NCBI GenBank assembly: GCA_041918255.1
Contig: JAYRWD010000016.1
Coordinates: forward strand, 1-8,976
DNA length: 8,976 nucleotides
Source: JAYRWD01 sp041918255
GTDB taxonomy: Bacteria > Patescibacteriota > Dojkabacteria > B142 > WJKM01
Reading direction: 5' to 3'
Of this stretch, positions 1 to 5,235 are shown piece after piece. Below the pieces are notes generated by a model. That model searched no databases and was not told the DNA's origin. It worked only from the letters and a program-made list of their open reading frames with translations. Position numbers and translations under genes: made by a program. The stretch's first letter is position 1, and each line of letters starts with the position of its first letter.

Positions 1-169
1 AGGCATAATGAGAACAGAGAAAAATACACTAAGAATCGTGGCCCATGGGAACTTGTTTACAAGGAAAGATTCCACTCCAAAGCCGAAGCCCAACAGCATG
101 AATACGCGATAAAACGTGCTAAGAGTCGAACGTATATCGAAAATCTGATTAAGCAAGTTACCTGCCTGC
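1..169 (+). repeat. Direct repeat, left copy (GIY-YIG gene 3' part)
   Basis: By hand alignment this segment matches 347-515 without gaps (offset 346) at about 152 of 169 positions. Differences are concentrated in the first 76 bases; from 77 to 169 there is a single mismatch (position 118). The repeat probably extends left of the window. Its right end coincides with the centre of the palindrome at 161-178. Confidence 0.9.
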
Positions 170-222
170 GCAGGCAGGGAGCATTCCGACTTCGTCGGAA
201 AGGTTGCCGGTTCTCTACCTGA
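1..222 (+). CDS. GIY-YIG endonuclease domain protein, 5'-truncated by window edge (copy 1)
   Basis: Open from the first base; 73 residues are visible before a TGA stop at 220-222. The visible part is the C-terminal two thirds of a small single-domain GIY-YIG (UvrC/YhbQ-like URI) nuclease: the RHNEN segment, the PWELVY strand, and the KAEAQQHEYAIKR helix carrying the expected metal-binding Glu (visible residue 34), followed by the IENLIK end. The GIY and YIG strands themselves lie outside the window. Up to visible residue 56 it matches the second copy closely. After that the frame runs through a palindrome and tRNA-like sequence (CLRRQGAFRLRRKGCRFST), so the last ~17 residues are probably not ancestral protein. 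Solo GIY-YIG proteins of this size are abundant in CPR and some other bacteria; their substrate is generally unknown. No role is inferred beyond a possible DNA nuclease. Confidence 0.8.
   Translation, partial: RHNENREKYTKNRGPWELVYKERFHSKAEAQQHEYAIKRAKSRTYIENLIKQVTCLRRQGAFRLRRKGCRFST
161..178. repeat. Perfect 18-bp palindrome
   Basis: The sequence cctgcctgcgcaggcagg equals its own reverse complement (two 9-base arms, no loop). It overlaps the end of the first GIY-YIG reading frame. The second gene copy carries only the left arm (507-515) and then unrelated sequence. A degenerate relative (ctacctgaggcagacagg, 215-232) lies in the tRNA-like stretch downstream. This looks like a short dispersed palindromic element rather than a terminator, because no T tract follows. 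Confidence 0.85.
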
Positions 223-252
223 GGCAGACAGGGATCCCGGTCGGTCCCGCCA
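184..252 (+). pseudogene. tRNA 3'-portion remnant with 19-nt insertion in the T-loop
   Basis: Removing bases 214-232 leaves 50 nt that fit tRNA positions 27-76 exactly. There is a 5-bp anticodon stem (184-188 with 196-200, perfectly paired), a 7-nt loop (189-195), a 5-nt variable loop aggtt (201-205), and a T-stem gccgg/ccggt (206-210 with 237-241, including the conserved G53-C61 pair). The T-loop is TTCGATC (211-213 plus 233-236). Then come a 7-nt acceptor strand cggtccc (242-248), discriminator G (249) and an encoded CCA (250-252). The 5' part is missing: the expected partner gggaccg is not at the right distance upstream, where the palindrome and nuclease gene sit instead. Position 33 is C rather than U, and the loop could close further, so the anticodon (TTC by position) should not be trusted. 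Inferred to be a fossil tRNA end used as a junction, not a working tRNA. Confidence 0.5.
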
Positions 253-262
253 CAAAATTTAA

Positions 263-541
263 ATGTTCTTCACATATATCTTAAAGTCTCTCAAGACAGG
301 AAAATACTACATAGGCCATACGTCTAATATCGAAGAACGTTTGCTCAGGCATAATGAGAACAGAGAAAAATACACCAAAAATCGTAGTCCTTGGGAACTC
401 GTTTACAAAGAGCAGCATAGCTCCAAAGCCGAAGCCCAACAGCATGAATACGCGATAAAACGTACTAAGAGTCGAACGTATATCGAAAATCTGATTAAGC
501 AAGTTACCTGCCTGCTTGTAATCAATCTCTTATGCAGATAA
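263..541 (+). CDS. GIY-YIG endonuclease domain protein (copy 2)
   Basis: A 92-residue single-domain GIY-YIG (URI) protein. The two signature strands are TYIL (residues 4-7) and KYYIG (14-18). They are followed by the conserved Arg in NIEERLLRHN (R26), the PWELVY strand (43-48) and the helix with the metal-binding Glu (E62, HEYAIKR); the domain ends at IENLIK (74-79). The residues needed for the active site appear present. The last ~12 residues (VTCLLVINLLCR) run across the point where homology with copy 1 stops, so the C-terminus is a junction product. The ATG lies 10 nt after the CCA of the tRNA-like remnant, with no Shine-Dalgarno or clear promoter between. These proteins are commonly solitary and of unknown substrate; nuclease activity is inferred from the domain only. 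Confidence 0.88.
   Translation: MFFTYILKSLKTGKYYIGHTSNIEERLLRHNENREKYTKNRSPWELVYKEQHSSKAEAQQHEYAIKRTKSRTYIENLIKQVTCLLVINLLCR
347..515 (+). repeat. Direct repeat, right copy (within GIY-YIG copy 2)
   Basis: Partner of 1-169, about 90% identical by hand alignment. The match ends after cctgcctgc (507-515), exactly one palindrome arm. The following sequence (ttgtaatc...) has no relation to the sequence after the palindrome in copy 1. Confidence 0.9.
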
Positions 542-620
542 CATAGTCGTTGTTTGTGGAAGTATTAGCTAACCAGTTTTATAGAATTTATACAAAACCC
601 AGTAAAGCTGACAAAAGAGT

Positions 621-705
621 GTCCCACTGAGCTCGTCGAAGTGCGACAACATTGTATCCTCACCCTTCGGCGAGCTTCCACTAGAAGCGGACGAGCGAGG
701 GTGAC
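621..705. repeat. REP-like palindromic element (paired inverted units)
   Basis: Two units face each other. The core agctcgtcgaag (630-641) and cttcggcgagct (665-676) are reverse complements at 11 of 12 positions. Each unit also forms its own imperfect hairpin: gtc/gac plus cact/agtg around 621-647, and cacccttc/gagggtg (661-703) enclosing gcttc/gaagc (674-678 with 684-688). A further partial core (gacgagc, 690-696) follows. The first unit resembles the widespread REP-like palindrome of the ccctgagcttgtcgaaggg type (recalled, not searched). It lies between the ends of two convergent genes (541 + strand, 744 - strand), the usual place for such repeats, and might act as a bidirectional transcript end. 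No T tract is seen. Confidence 0.65.
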
Positions 706-743
706 ATAATAAATATAGTTTCGTATAAAGTCTAAGCATTTAA

Positions 744-1394
744 CTATATCTCCCTCAAGATATCCCTAAGATCGTTAATTCGATAGTTTGATTCGCATAA
801 ACGAAATGCCCTGTCTGGACGTGAATATAAATACGTCTTTGTTTTAGATATTTTCCCCATTTCCATATCATTTGGAGAATCGCCAATTATGATAACAGAA
901 TCATAGGGTTCGTCACATTTATTTAAATACTCTTTTAATATATCTATCTTAGTTTTTATTAAATCCTTTCTATGATTATCGGCTGCGAACGCTTTCTGTT
1001 TAAAATATCGCGATATACCCACCGTGTTCATAAAAAACTCCAGGTGAGTAGGTTGAGTGTTCGAGATCAGAATCTGTGAATGGACCTGATGTATTCTATC
1101 TAGTACTTCACCTGCAAAATCATTAAGTCTGATATGCTTTGTAACAATTTCAGGCATACGCTTTGATATTGAGAGAGATGTACTCTGAAGATGAATGTGG
1201 GTTTCATGTGGTTCATTTGGAAGTAAATACTCAAAAAATTCATACCACCTTAGTCCGTATAATTTATGACAATCATCGATGCTTAAACGTTGATGAAAAC
1301 CCAATTCTTCTGGTGCCTTATTCGAGATTTCAAGCACAGCGTACTCATTACCCTTCTCAAGGACCCCATGGAAATCCCATACAAAAAGTTTCAT
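744..1394 (-). CDS. HAD-superfamily hydrolase with variant DxH motif I
   Basis: 216 residues, typical for a HAD phosphatase with a helical cap. Motif I is VWDFHGVLE (residues 5-13), with nucleophile D7. The second Asp, normally the general acid/base, is His (H9). Motif II is the strand ILISNTQ with S111. A candidate motif III Lys lies in RKDLIKTKID (K147 or K149), and motif IV is IIIGDSPND (168-176) with D172 and D176. Residues ~15-95 form the cap insertion. The natural substrate cannot be read from sequence; such enzymes usually dephosphorylate small metabolites. The ATG at 1394 puts motif I at the usual distance from the N-terminus. The leader (ttctttatttct) has no Shine-Dalgarno. A -10 box lies 25 nt upstream, so the gene probably has its own promoter. 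It ends at a TAG 39 nt from the REP-like element. Confidence 0.85.
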   Translation of the reverse strand: MKLFVWDFHGVLEKGNEYAVLEISNKAPEELGFHQRLSIDDCHKLYGLRWYEFFEYLLPNEPHETHIHLQSTSLSISKRMPEIVTKHIRLNDFAGEVLDRIHQVHSQILISNTQPTHLEFFMNTVGISRYFKQKAFAADNHRKDLIKTKIDILKEYLNKCDEPYDSVIIIGDSPNDMEMGKISKTKTYLYSRPDRAFRLCESNYRINDLRDILREI

Positions 1395-1419
1395 AGAAAT
1401 AAAGAATAAGTAATATTTG

Positions 1420-1450
1420 ATTATACTAAACGGTGCTGTTTTAGAACCAA
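1420..1450 (-). promoter_or_regulatory. Candidate promoter for the HAD hydrolase gene
   Basis: On the - strand a perfect TATAAT (1420-1425) is preceded by TTGGTT (1445-1450) with a 19-bp spacer, somewhat longer than the 17-bp optimum. The -10 box ends 25 nt before the ATG at 1394. The box match is seen; promoter function is inferred. Confidence 0.4.
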
Positions 1451-1460
1451 CGACTGAAAC

Positions 1461-1567
1461 TTAATATACAAAACACCAACAGAACTATGTTCCCCTGATC
1501 ACCTCTATGCGTTCATAGAAACAAAAGACCAATTGAAAGTTATTTATCTGCAAGTTTTGTATATTAA
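1461..1567. mobile_element. 107-bp MITE-like element with perfect 14-bp terminal inverted repeats
   Basis: ttaatatacaaaac (1461-1474) and gttttgtatattaa (1554-1567) are exact reverse complements flanking 79 nt. Inside are smaller hairpins: tctatg-cgtt-cataga (1504-1519), gaac-tat-gttc (1482-1492) and the palindrome tgatca (1496-1501). There is no reading frame of note. The right end abuts the TGA stop of the aminotransferase (1568), and the left end lies just behind the HAD promoter. The outer TTAA, or an inner TA, could be target duplication, as with IS630/Tc1-type non-autonomous elements, but no longer flanking duplication is visible. The alternative is a structured 3' UTR hairpin of the aminotransferase mRNA. 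The inverted repeat is certain; the mobile-element reading is inferred. Confidence 0.45.
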
Positions 1568-2776
1568 TCAAACCTTCATAACCGATTTCCTATACTTCGC
1601 TACCCCCTCCACAATAATCCTACATGCTTTTCGTAGTTCCTCTTCCTTAAGTACATAAGCTATTCTCACCTCATCCACTCCCCTACCCGGGGTTGAATAA
1701 AAACCCAAAGCCGGAGCGAGCATCGTAGTTTCTCCTTCAATATCAAAATCAGTTAATAGCCACGTGGAAAATTTTACTGCGTCATCTACGGGAAGTTTTA
1801 CAATAATGTACAAAGCTCCATCGACTTTCGGAATAACAACATTTGGAATCTGCGACAAAACCTCAACAACAGCATTTTTTCTTTTTTTATACTCCGCTTT
1901 AATCTCTTCGAAATATGAATCTCCAGAGTCCAATAAACCCATCACTCCAATTTGTTCGAGCATTGGCGAAGAGAGTCTTGATCTAGCTAAGTTCAAAGAT
2001 GCCTCCATAACCCCTTTGTTTTTTGAAACAATACAACCAATTCTTGCACCACAAACGCTATATCTTTTACTTACAGAATCAACTAAAACAATATTATCTA
2101 GCATATTTGTAAGCCTCATTACGGAAAAATGAGGAGTCTGTCCATAACAGAGCTCTCGGTATACCTCATCACTAATTAGAAACAACCCGTGCTTCCTTGC
2201 AACATCTCCAAGCTCTCTAATCGATTCCTCAGGATATATTTTCCCAGTAGGATTCCCTGGATTAGATATTAATATCGCTTTCGTTTTCTCGGTAATCGCA
2301 TCTTCAAATGCACTAACACCTGGTAGATCAAAATTATCCTCTATTCGTGTTGGTATTGGGTGCAGCTTAACCCCACAAACAAAAGAAATGGTTGCGTAAT
2401 TTGTGTAAAAAGGTTCTGGTGTAATAATTTCGTCCCCCTCGTCTAGACAGGAGTAAATAGCAAACATCAATGCTTCCGAACCGCTTGTAGTGATAATAAT
2501 ATCCTCCGCGGTCACAAAAATATCATTCCTTGAATAATACTTTACAAACTTCTCTCGCAGATTTTTCATCCCTGCAGAATCTGTATAACTTATTACCTCA
2601 GGGAAATTTTCGACTATTTCTTTTTTGAAAGCTATAGGGGTTGGGATGTCTGGTTGACCTATATTTAACTGGTAAACCTTTTTCCCCTTTTCCATAGCTT
2701 TCGCAGCGAAACCCGATAACTGCCTTGTCGCGGACACAGGGAGCTTTCGCCCTCGTAATGAAGTTTTCAAGTTCAA
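1568..2776 (-). CDS. PLP-dependent class I/II aminotransferase (aspartate aminotransferase-like)
   Basis: 402 residues, full length for fold-type I aminotransferases. The N-terminal arm (PVSATRQL) leads to LNIGQPDIPTP (37-47), a form typical of the aspartate aminotransferase-like group of Bacteroidetes and Clostridia. Cofactor-site features are SGSEA (98-102), Y124 stacking on PLP, NPGNPTG (172-178), SDEVY (202-206) with D203 contacting the pyridine nitrogen, Schiff-base lysine K237 in DSVSKRYS, and R245. R371 (EVRIAY) should bind the substrate alpha-carboxylate. It transfers an amino group from an amino acid (probably Asp, aromatic or aliphatic) to a 2-oxo acid such as 2-oxoglutarate, in the cytoplasm; substrate range cannot be fixed. 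The start is a TTG at 2776, with another TTG at 2770; no in-frame ATG lies between the upstream stop (2810-2812) and the conserved region. No Shine-Dalgarno. It is a single-gene unit, separated from the HAD gene by the inverted-repeat element. Confidence 0.9.
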   Translation of the reverse strand: MNLKTSLRGRKLPVSATRQLSGFAAKAMEKGKKVYQLNIGQPDIPTPIAFKKEIVENFPEVISYTDSAGMKNLREKFVKYYSRNDIFVTAEDIIITTSGSEALMFAIYSCLDEGDEIITPEPFYTNYATISFVCGVKLHPIPTRIEDNFDLPGVSAFEDAITEKTKAILISNPGNPTGKIYPEESIRELGDVARKHGLFLISDEVYRELCYGQTPHFSVMRLTNMLDNIVLVDSVSKRYSVCGARIGCIVSKNKGVMEASLNLARSRLSSPMLEQIGVMGLLDSGDSYFEEIKAEYKKRKNAVVEVLSQIPNVVIPKVDGALYIIVKLPVDDAVKFSTWLLTDFDIEGETTMLAPALGFYSTPGRGVDEVRIAYVLKEEELRKACRIIVEGVAKYRKSVMKV

Positions 2777-2931
2777 TTCATGAAAAATATGAACAATTTT
2801 AAAACATATTTAAAAGAATTTGAAAGGGCTCATATCCCAAATATCCGTTTTCTATTAACACCCATGCGCAAAAAACAAACACACTACCTGTATCCCATAT
2901 GGAACAGTAGTATTAACTCAAAGAAAATTAA

Positions 2932-3204
2932 CTATATAAGTCGATTTGACCTTTTTGTACTTCTTTGATAATATATACTCGTTATGCATAAGTAACCGTC
3001 AGACTCCCTCGCAATTTGATTGTTAGACACGTGACATAATACATAATCAGCGGCCTGGCAGGATTGTCCGTATAGAAGGGGGTGAAAGGGGCAATATCTT
3101 TTATTCTGCTCTTTCCGAAAATTTTCAGATATTCGTCTTTGCATTTCACCTAACGCTCGATTGATTATCTCTATCCCTTTATTTGCGCCATCAAGCCAAT
3201 TCAT
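2932..3204 (-). CDS. Possible small Cys/His-containing hypothetical protein
   Basis: A 90-residue frame with ATG at 3204. It has an amphipathic N-terminal helix (residues ~6-35) followed by a segment with C38-x2-H41, C49 and C57-H58, a spacing that could bind a metal, then a short basic tail (RSTKRSNRLI). No family is recognised. In favour: mixed composition, five Cys/His ligands within 21 residues, and divergent placement from the 3275 gene. Against: no Shine-Dalgarno (not decisive here), no clear promoter, short length, and a last ~12 residues that look like AT-rich spacer. It may be a chance frame or a decayed gene. Confidence 0.3.
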   Translation of the reverse strand: MNWLDGANKGIEIINRALGEMQRRISENFRKEQNKRYCPFHPLLYGQSCQAADYVLCHVSNNQIARESDGYLCITSIYYQRSTKRSNRLI

Positions 3205-3236
3205 TACCGAGACAGTGTCCGAATGGGGAAATGTTG

Positions 3237-3245
3237 TGCTATGAT
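3237..3245 (+). promoter_or_regulatory. Candidate extended -10 promoter for the membrane protein gene
   Basis: TGcTATGAT fits the extended -10 form TGnTATAAT with one mismatch. It ends 29 nt before the ATG at 3275, giving a plausible leader of roughly 20-25 nt. No good -35 box is visible, which extended -10 promoters tolerate. Confidence 0.35.
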
Positions 3246-3274
3246 TTTATCGTTTACCTAGATTTTGAAATCGT

Positions 3275-3892
3275 ATGCCTCAAAGGCCAAAAGAGCCTTT
3301 TATTCTTTCAAACAAAAAAGTAATCCGAGTATTGCTAATTGCCATTTCTCAAGCATTAGTTATGGTACCATTGAGTTTTATCCTCATCCATCTGGGAGCT
3401 TCAGAAGAAGTTTTCTTCCCCTTAGCTATCGCATCTTGCATGATTCCATTGGCACTTATCGTGGTGATTCCCTTGTTAATCTTATTTCAGCGCAAGAAAA
3501 AAAGTGCGGAATATGAAAAAGAATTAGCCAGCTATCAGCAAAAAAAAGACAACTATTTGAAAAACGTATCATCGATAATTTCCCTCGCCAAAGGAACTAT
3601 AACAACTGAGGAAGCGGAATTTTGTCTGGAATATTTTGATGAATTTTCAGGCTATCCCAAAGGATTATTACTTGGTGAAATGGAGACACTTGAGAAATTC
3701 CTTTCTATCTCCAATAAACTCGGATTTGAGGTCGATATGAAGAAGCTCAAAGCTGAAATCGCACGCCTAACCGACATTATTACCCGAAATCGACAATTAA
3801 GTGAATATGATCTGAGTGATGAATGGGTTAAAATAGTCGAAGACATTTTCGAAAAACTTAAACATCTCACGCAAAGTCAAATTTCGCAATAA
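3275..3892 (+). CDS. Two-helix membrane protein with charged helical C-terminal domain, unknown function
   Basis: 205 residues. A short basic N-terminus (MPQRPKEPFILSNKK) precedes two hydrophobic segments, about 16-40 and 46-71, joined by a short acidic turn (GASEE). A positively charged stop (QRKKK, 72-76) suggests, by the positive-inside rule, that both ends are cytoplasmic with a small external loop. Residues 76-105 and 150-200 are charged and heptad-like, so coiled-coil or helical-bundle structure is likely. The middle (GTITTEEAEFCLEYFDEFSGYPKG, ~107-130) is acidic. No catalytic motif or known family is recognised. The ATG at 3275 lies ~29 nt after an extended -10 box, without a Shine-Dalgarno. 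It appears monocistronic; the next + strand gene has its own promoter candidate 290 bp downstream. Could be a membrane-anchored scaffold or sensor-like protein; this is a guess. Confidence 0.75.
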   Translation: MPQRPKEPFILSNKKVIRVLLIAISQALVMVPLSFILIHLGASEEVFFPLAIASCMIPLALIVVIPLLILFQRKKKSAEYEKELASYQQKKDNYLKNVSSIISLAKGTITTEEAEFCLEYFDEFSGYPKGLLLGEMETLEKFLSISNKLGFEVDMKKLKAEIARLTDIITRNRQLSEYDLSDEWVKIVEDIFEKLKHLTQSQISQ

Positions 3893-4212
3893 GTCTCGAT
3901 ATGCTGATTAACCAACCTCATTCATGATGAAACAGAAATTTTCATGTATAGAATATCAACAAGATAAACGCTCATTCGCAGATCAACAATTTTTGCCATT
4001 TCACTACCTTTTAATACTTACTAGTTCTATGAGGCAAAGTTTTAATGGGAAATATGAATATGCAATGATAACAAACAATAGCACCAAAAAAAGGCCGAAG
4101 CTCAATTATTGCTCAAAATATTTTTTGGATAAACGTAGATTTGAAGCCGATAAGAAAAAAAATATTCAGTCGTGGTTATTGATATAATTATATAAATGAT
4201 TACGATAAAACA
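3893..4212. other. 320-bp intergenic region, no convincing gene
   Basis: AT-rich spacer between the membrane protein and the aldo/keto reductase. An 87-codon + strand frame (3924-4187) has low-complexity Lys/Asn/Tyr composition and no family resemblance. On the - strand a 25-codon frame (3999 to 3922) starts with ATG preceded by aaaggtag at a Shine-Dalgarno-like distance, the only such case in the window, but it is too short to claim. The right end carries the promoter candidate at 4180-4188. No terminator hairpin with a T tract was found after the 3892 stop. Confidence 0.5.
4180..4188 (+). promoter_or_regulatory. Candidate extended -10 promoter for the aldo/keto reductase gene
   Basis: TGaTATAAT is a perfect extended -10 box. 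Transcription would begin near 4195, leaving an ~18-nt leader before the TTG at 4213. No -35 box is evident. Its position supports the TTG start choice. Confidence 0.5.
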
Positions 4213-5139
4213 TTGTTACAAAGCGTTTTCCATCTGAATAACGGGTGTGACATTCCCTCCATCGGACTCGGGACATGGAATGCCAAGGGGTCGTTTGTTG
4301 AAGAAGCAGTAGAGTATGCATGTAAAATAGGCTATAGACATATCGATTGCGCCAGCATTTATGGTAATGAAAAAGAGATCGGAGTTGCGTTTCGGAATAT
4401 TTTCTCTACTAAAATGAATAGACGGAACGATTTCTTTATTACTAGCAAACTATGGAATAACTGTCATCGTTTTGATGATGTAATCAAATCCTGCAAGAAA
4501 ACACTTTCTGACTTAAATCTCGAATATCTTGACCTTTATCTTATCCACTGGGCAATTGCTTTCGTACCCGGCAATGATAATGAACCTCTAGACACAGAAG
4601 GTTTTGCACAAATTGACAAAACTCCAGTACAAGAAACATGGAGAGCAATGGAAGAACTGGTTAGACTCGGACTAGTGAAATCAATCGGAGTAGCAAATTT
4701 TAATACTCAATCCCTTTTAGATTTACTAACCCATTGTAATATCCCACCAACGGTAAACCAAATTGAGCTTCATCCATATAATACACAAGTCGAACTTTTG
4801 CAGTTTATGTCAAAGCTCAAAATACACACAACGGGATATTCGCCTTTAGGAACACCTGGGAAATTGAAGGCAGACTCGCCAGTCTTATTAAATGATCCTG
4901 TATTAATAAATATCGCAAAAAAATATAAAAAAACGCCTGCCCAAATTTTGATAAATTGGGAAATTTCTAGAGGTTCATCTGTCATACCAAAAAGCATAAA
5001 TAAAAAGCGCCTTGAAGAAAACCTTTGGTCTTTGGACTTTGAACTAACGGCTGAAGATATTGTTATGTTAACCAATCTAAACAAAAACCATCGGTTCGTA
5101 AATCCAGTAGGCTGGTGGAAAGTTCCGTATTTCTGCTAG
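4213..5139 (+). CDS. Aldo/keto reductase, NAD(P)H-dependent
   Basis: 308 residues, full length for the AKR (beta/alpha)8 barrel. The N-terminal hairpin and first strand read HLNNGCDIPSIGLGTW (7-22). The catalytic tetrad is complete: D45 and Y50 in HIDCASIYGNE, K79 in ITSKLW, H112 in LYLIHW. Substrate/cofactor contacts include N162 (GVANF), Q183 (NQIELHPY) and the adenosine 2'-phosphate loop IPKSINKKRLEEN (258-270; K260, S261, R266), which favours NADPH. The C-terminal tail ending WWKVPYF resembles AKR1/AKR2-type alcohol dehydrogenases. It reduces aldehydes or ketones to alcohols; substrate unknown. Start: TTG at 4213 gives the family's normal N-terminus, the frame is closed upstream at 4180-4182, and no in-frame ATG exists there. 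It converges on the MFS gene across 96 bp (5140-5235), where only weak hairpins such as aacta-accc-tagtt (5208-5221) are seen. Confidence 0.93.
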   Translation: MLQSVFHLNNGCDIPSIGLGTWNAKGSFVEEAVEYACKIGYRHIDCASIYGNEKEIGVAFRNIFSTKMNRRNDFFITSKLWNNCHRFDDVIKSCKKTLSDLNLEYLDLYLIHWAIAFVPGNDNEPLDTEGFAQIDKTPVQETWRAMEELVRLGLVKSIGVANFNTQSLLDLLTHCNIPPTVNQIELHPYNTQVELLQFMSKLKIHTTGYSPLGTPGKLKADSPVLLNDPVLINIAKKYKKTPAQILINWEISRGSSVIPKSINKKRLEENLWSLDFELTAEDIVMLTNLNKNHRFVNPVGWWKVPYFC

Positions 5140-5235
5140 AAATAAATTATAAGCTTCTTTATTGACTCCAAATATTTGCCCAACCACAAGCATATTCCTA
5201 CCCATTCAACTAACCCTAGTTAACGGTCTTATGGC

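Larger units (their letters stand above)
2777..3274. other. Divergent intergenic region, largely unassigned
   Basis: This lies between the aminotransferase start (- strand) and the membrane-protein start (+ strand). It is AT-rich and must contain the promoter of the aminotransferase, but no clear -35/-10 pair stands out in 2777-2930. A short palindrome ttcatgaa (2777-2784) overlaps the region just before the TTG start. The only reading frame worth listing is the - strand one at 2932-3204. No tRNA, terminator or long repeat was seen. Confidence 0.5.

Noticed and set aside
1..222. Alternative code with TGA as sense (as in Gracilibacteria/SR1)
   Set aside because: All long genes are uninterrupted without internal TGA, and the aminotransferase ends properly at TGA.
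184..252. Functional tRNA gene
   Set aside because: The 5' part is absent, the T-loop is interrupted and position 33 is not U; kept only as a remnant.
281..502. - strand frame opposite GIY-YIG copy 2
   Set aside because: Antisense shadow of a gene with clear family motifs; no independent support.
1..541. CRISPR-like repeats
   Set aside because: The two repeats are 169-bp gene segments, not short regularly spaced repeats; no array anywhere in the window.
1163..1396. + strand frame opposite the HAD gene
   Set aside because: Antisense shadow; the HAD motifs lie on the other strand.
1764..2132. + strand frame opposite the aminotransferase
   Set aside because: Antisense shadow with Ser/Thr/Phe-rich composition and no recognisable domain.
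744..2776. Methionine salvage cluster (HAD as MtnX/MtnC-like phosphatase, aminotransferase as MtnE, near metK)
   Set aside because: No isomerase, dehydratase or dioxygenase of that pathway is present, and the HAD lacks distinguishing features of those phosphatases.
2780..2968. 62-codon + strand frame
   Set aside because: AT-rich composition (Lys/Asn/Ile/Tyr), no motif and no initiation signal; overlaps the likely aminotransferase promoter region.
3924..4187. 87-codon + strand frame
   Set aside because: Low-information composition and no family resemblance; it ends across the aldo/keto reductase promoter box. Treated as intergenic.
5140..5235. Bidirectional terminator between the aldo/keto reductase and MFS genes
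   Set aside because: Only weak AT-rich or 5-bp hairpins without a T tract; not enough to call.
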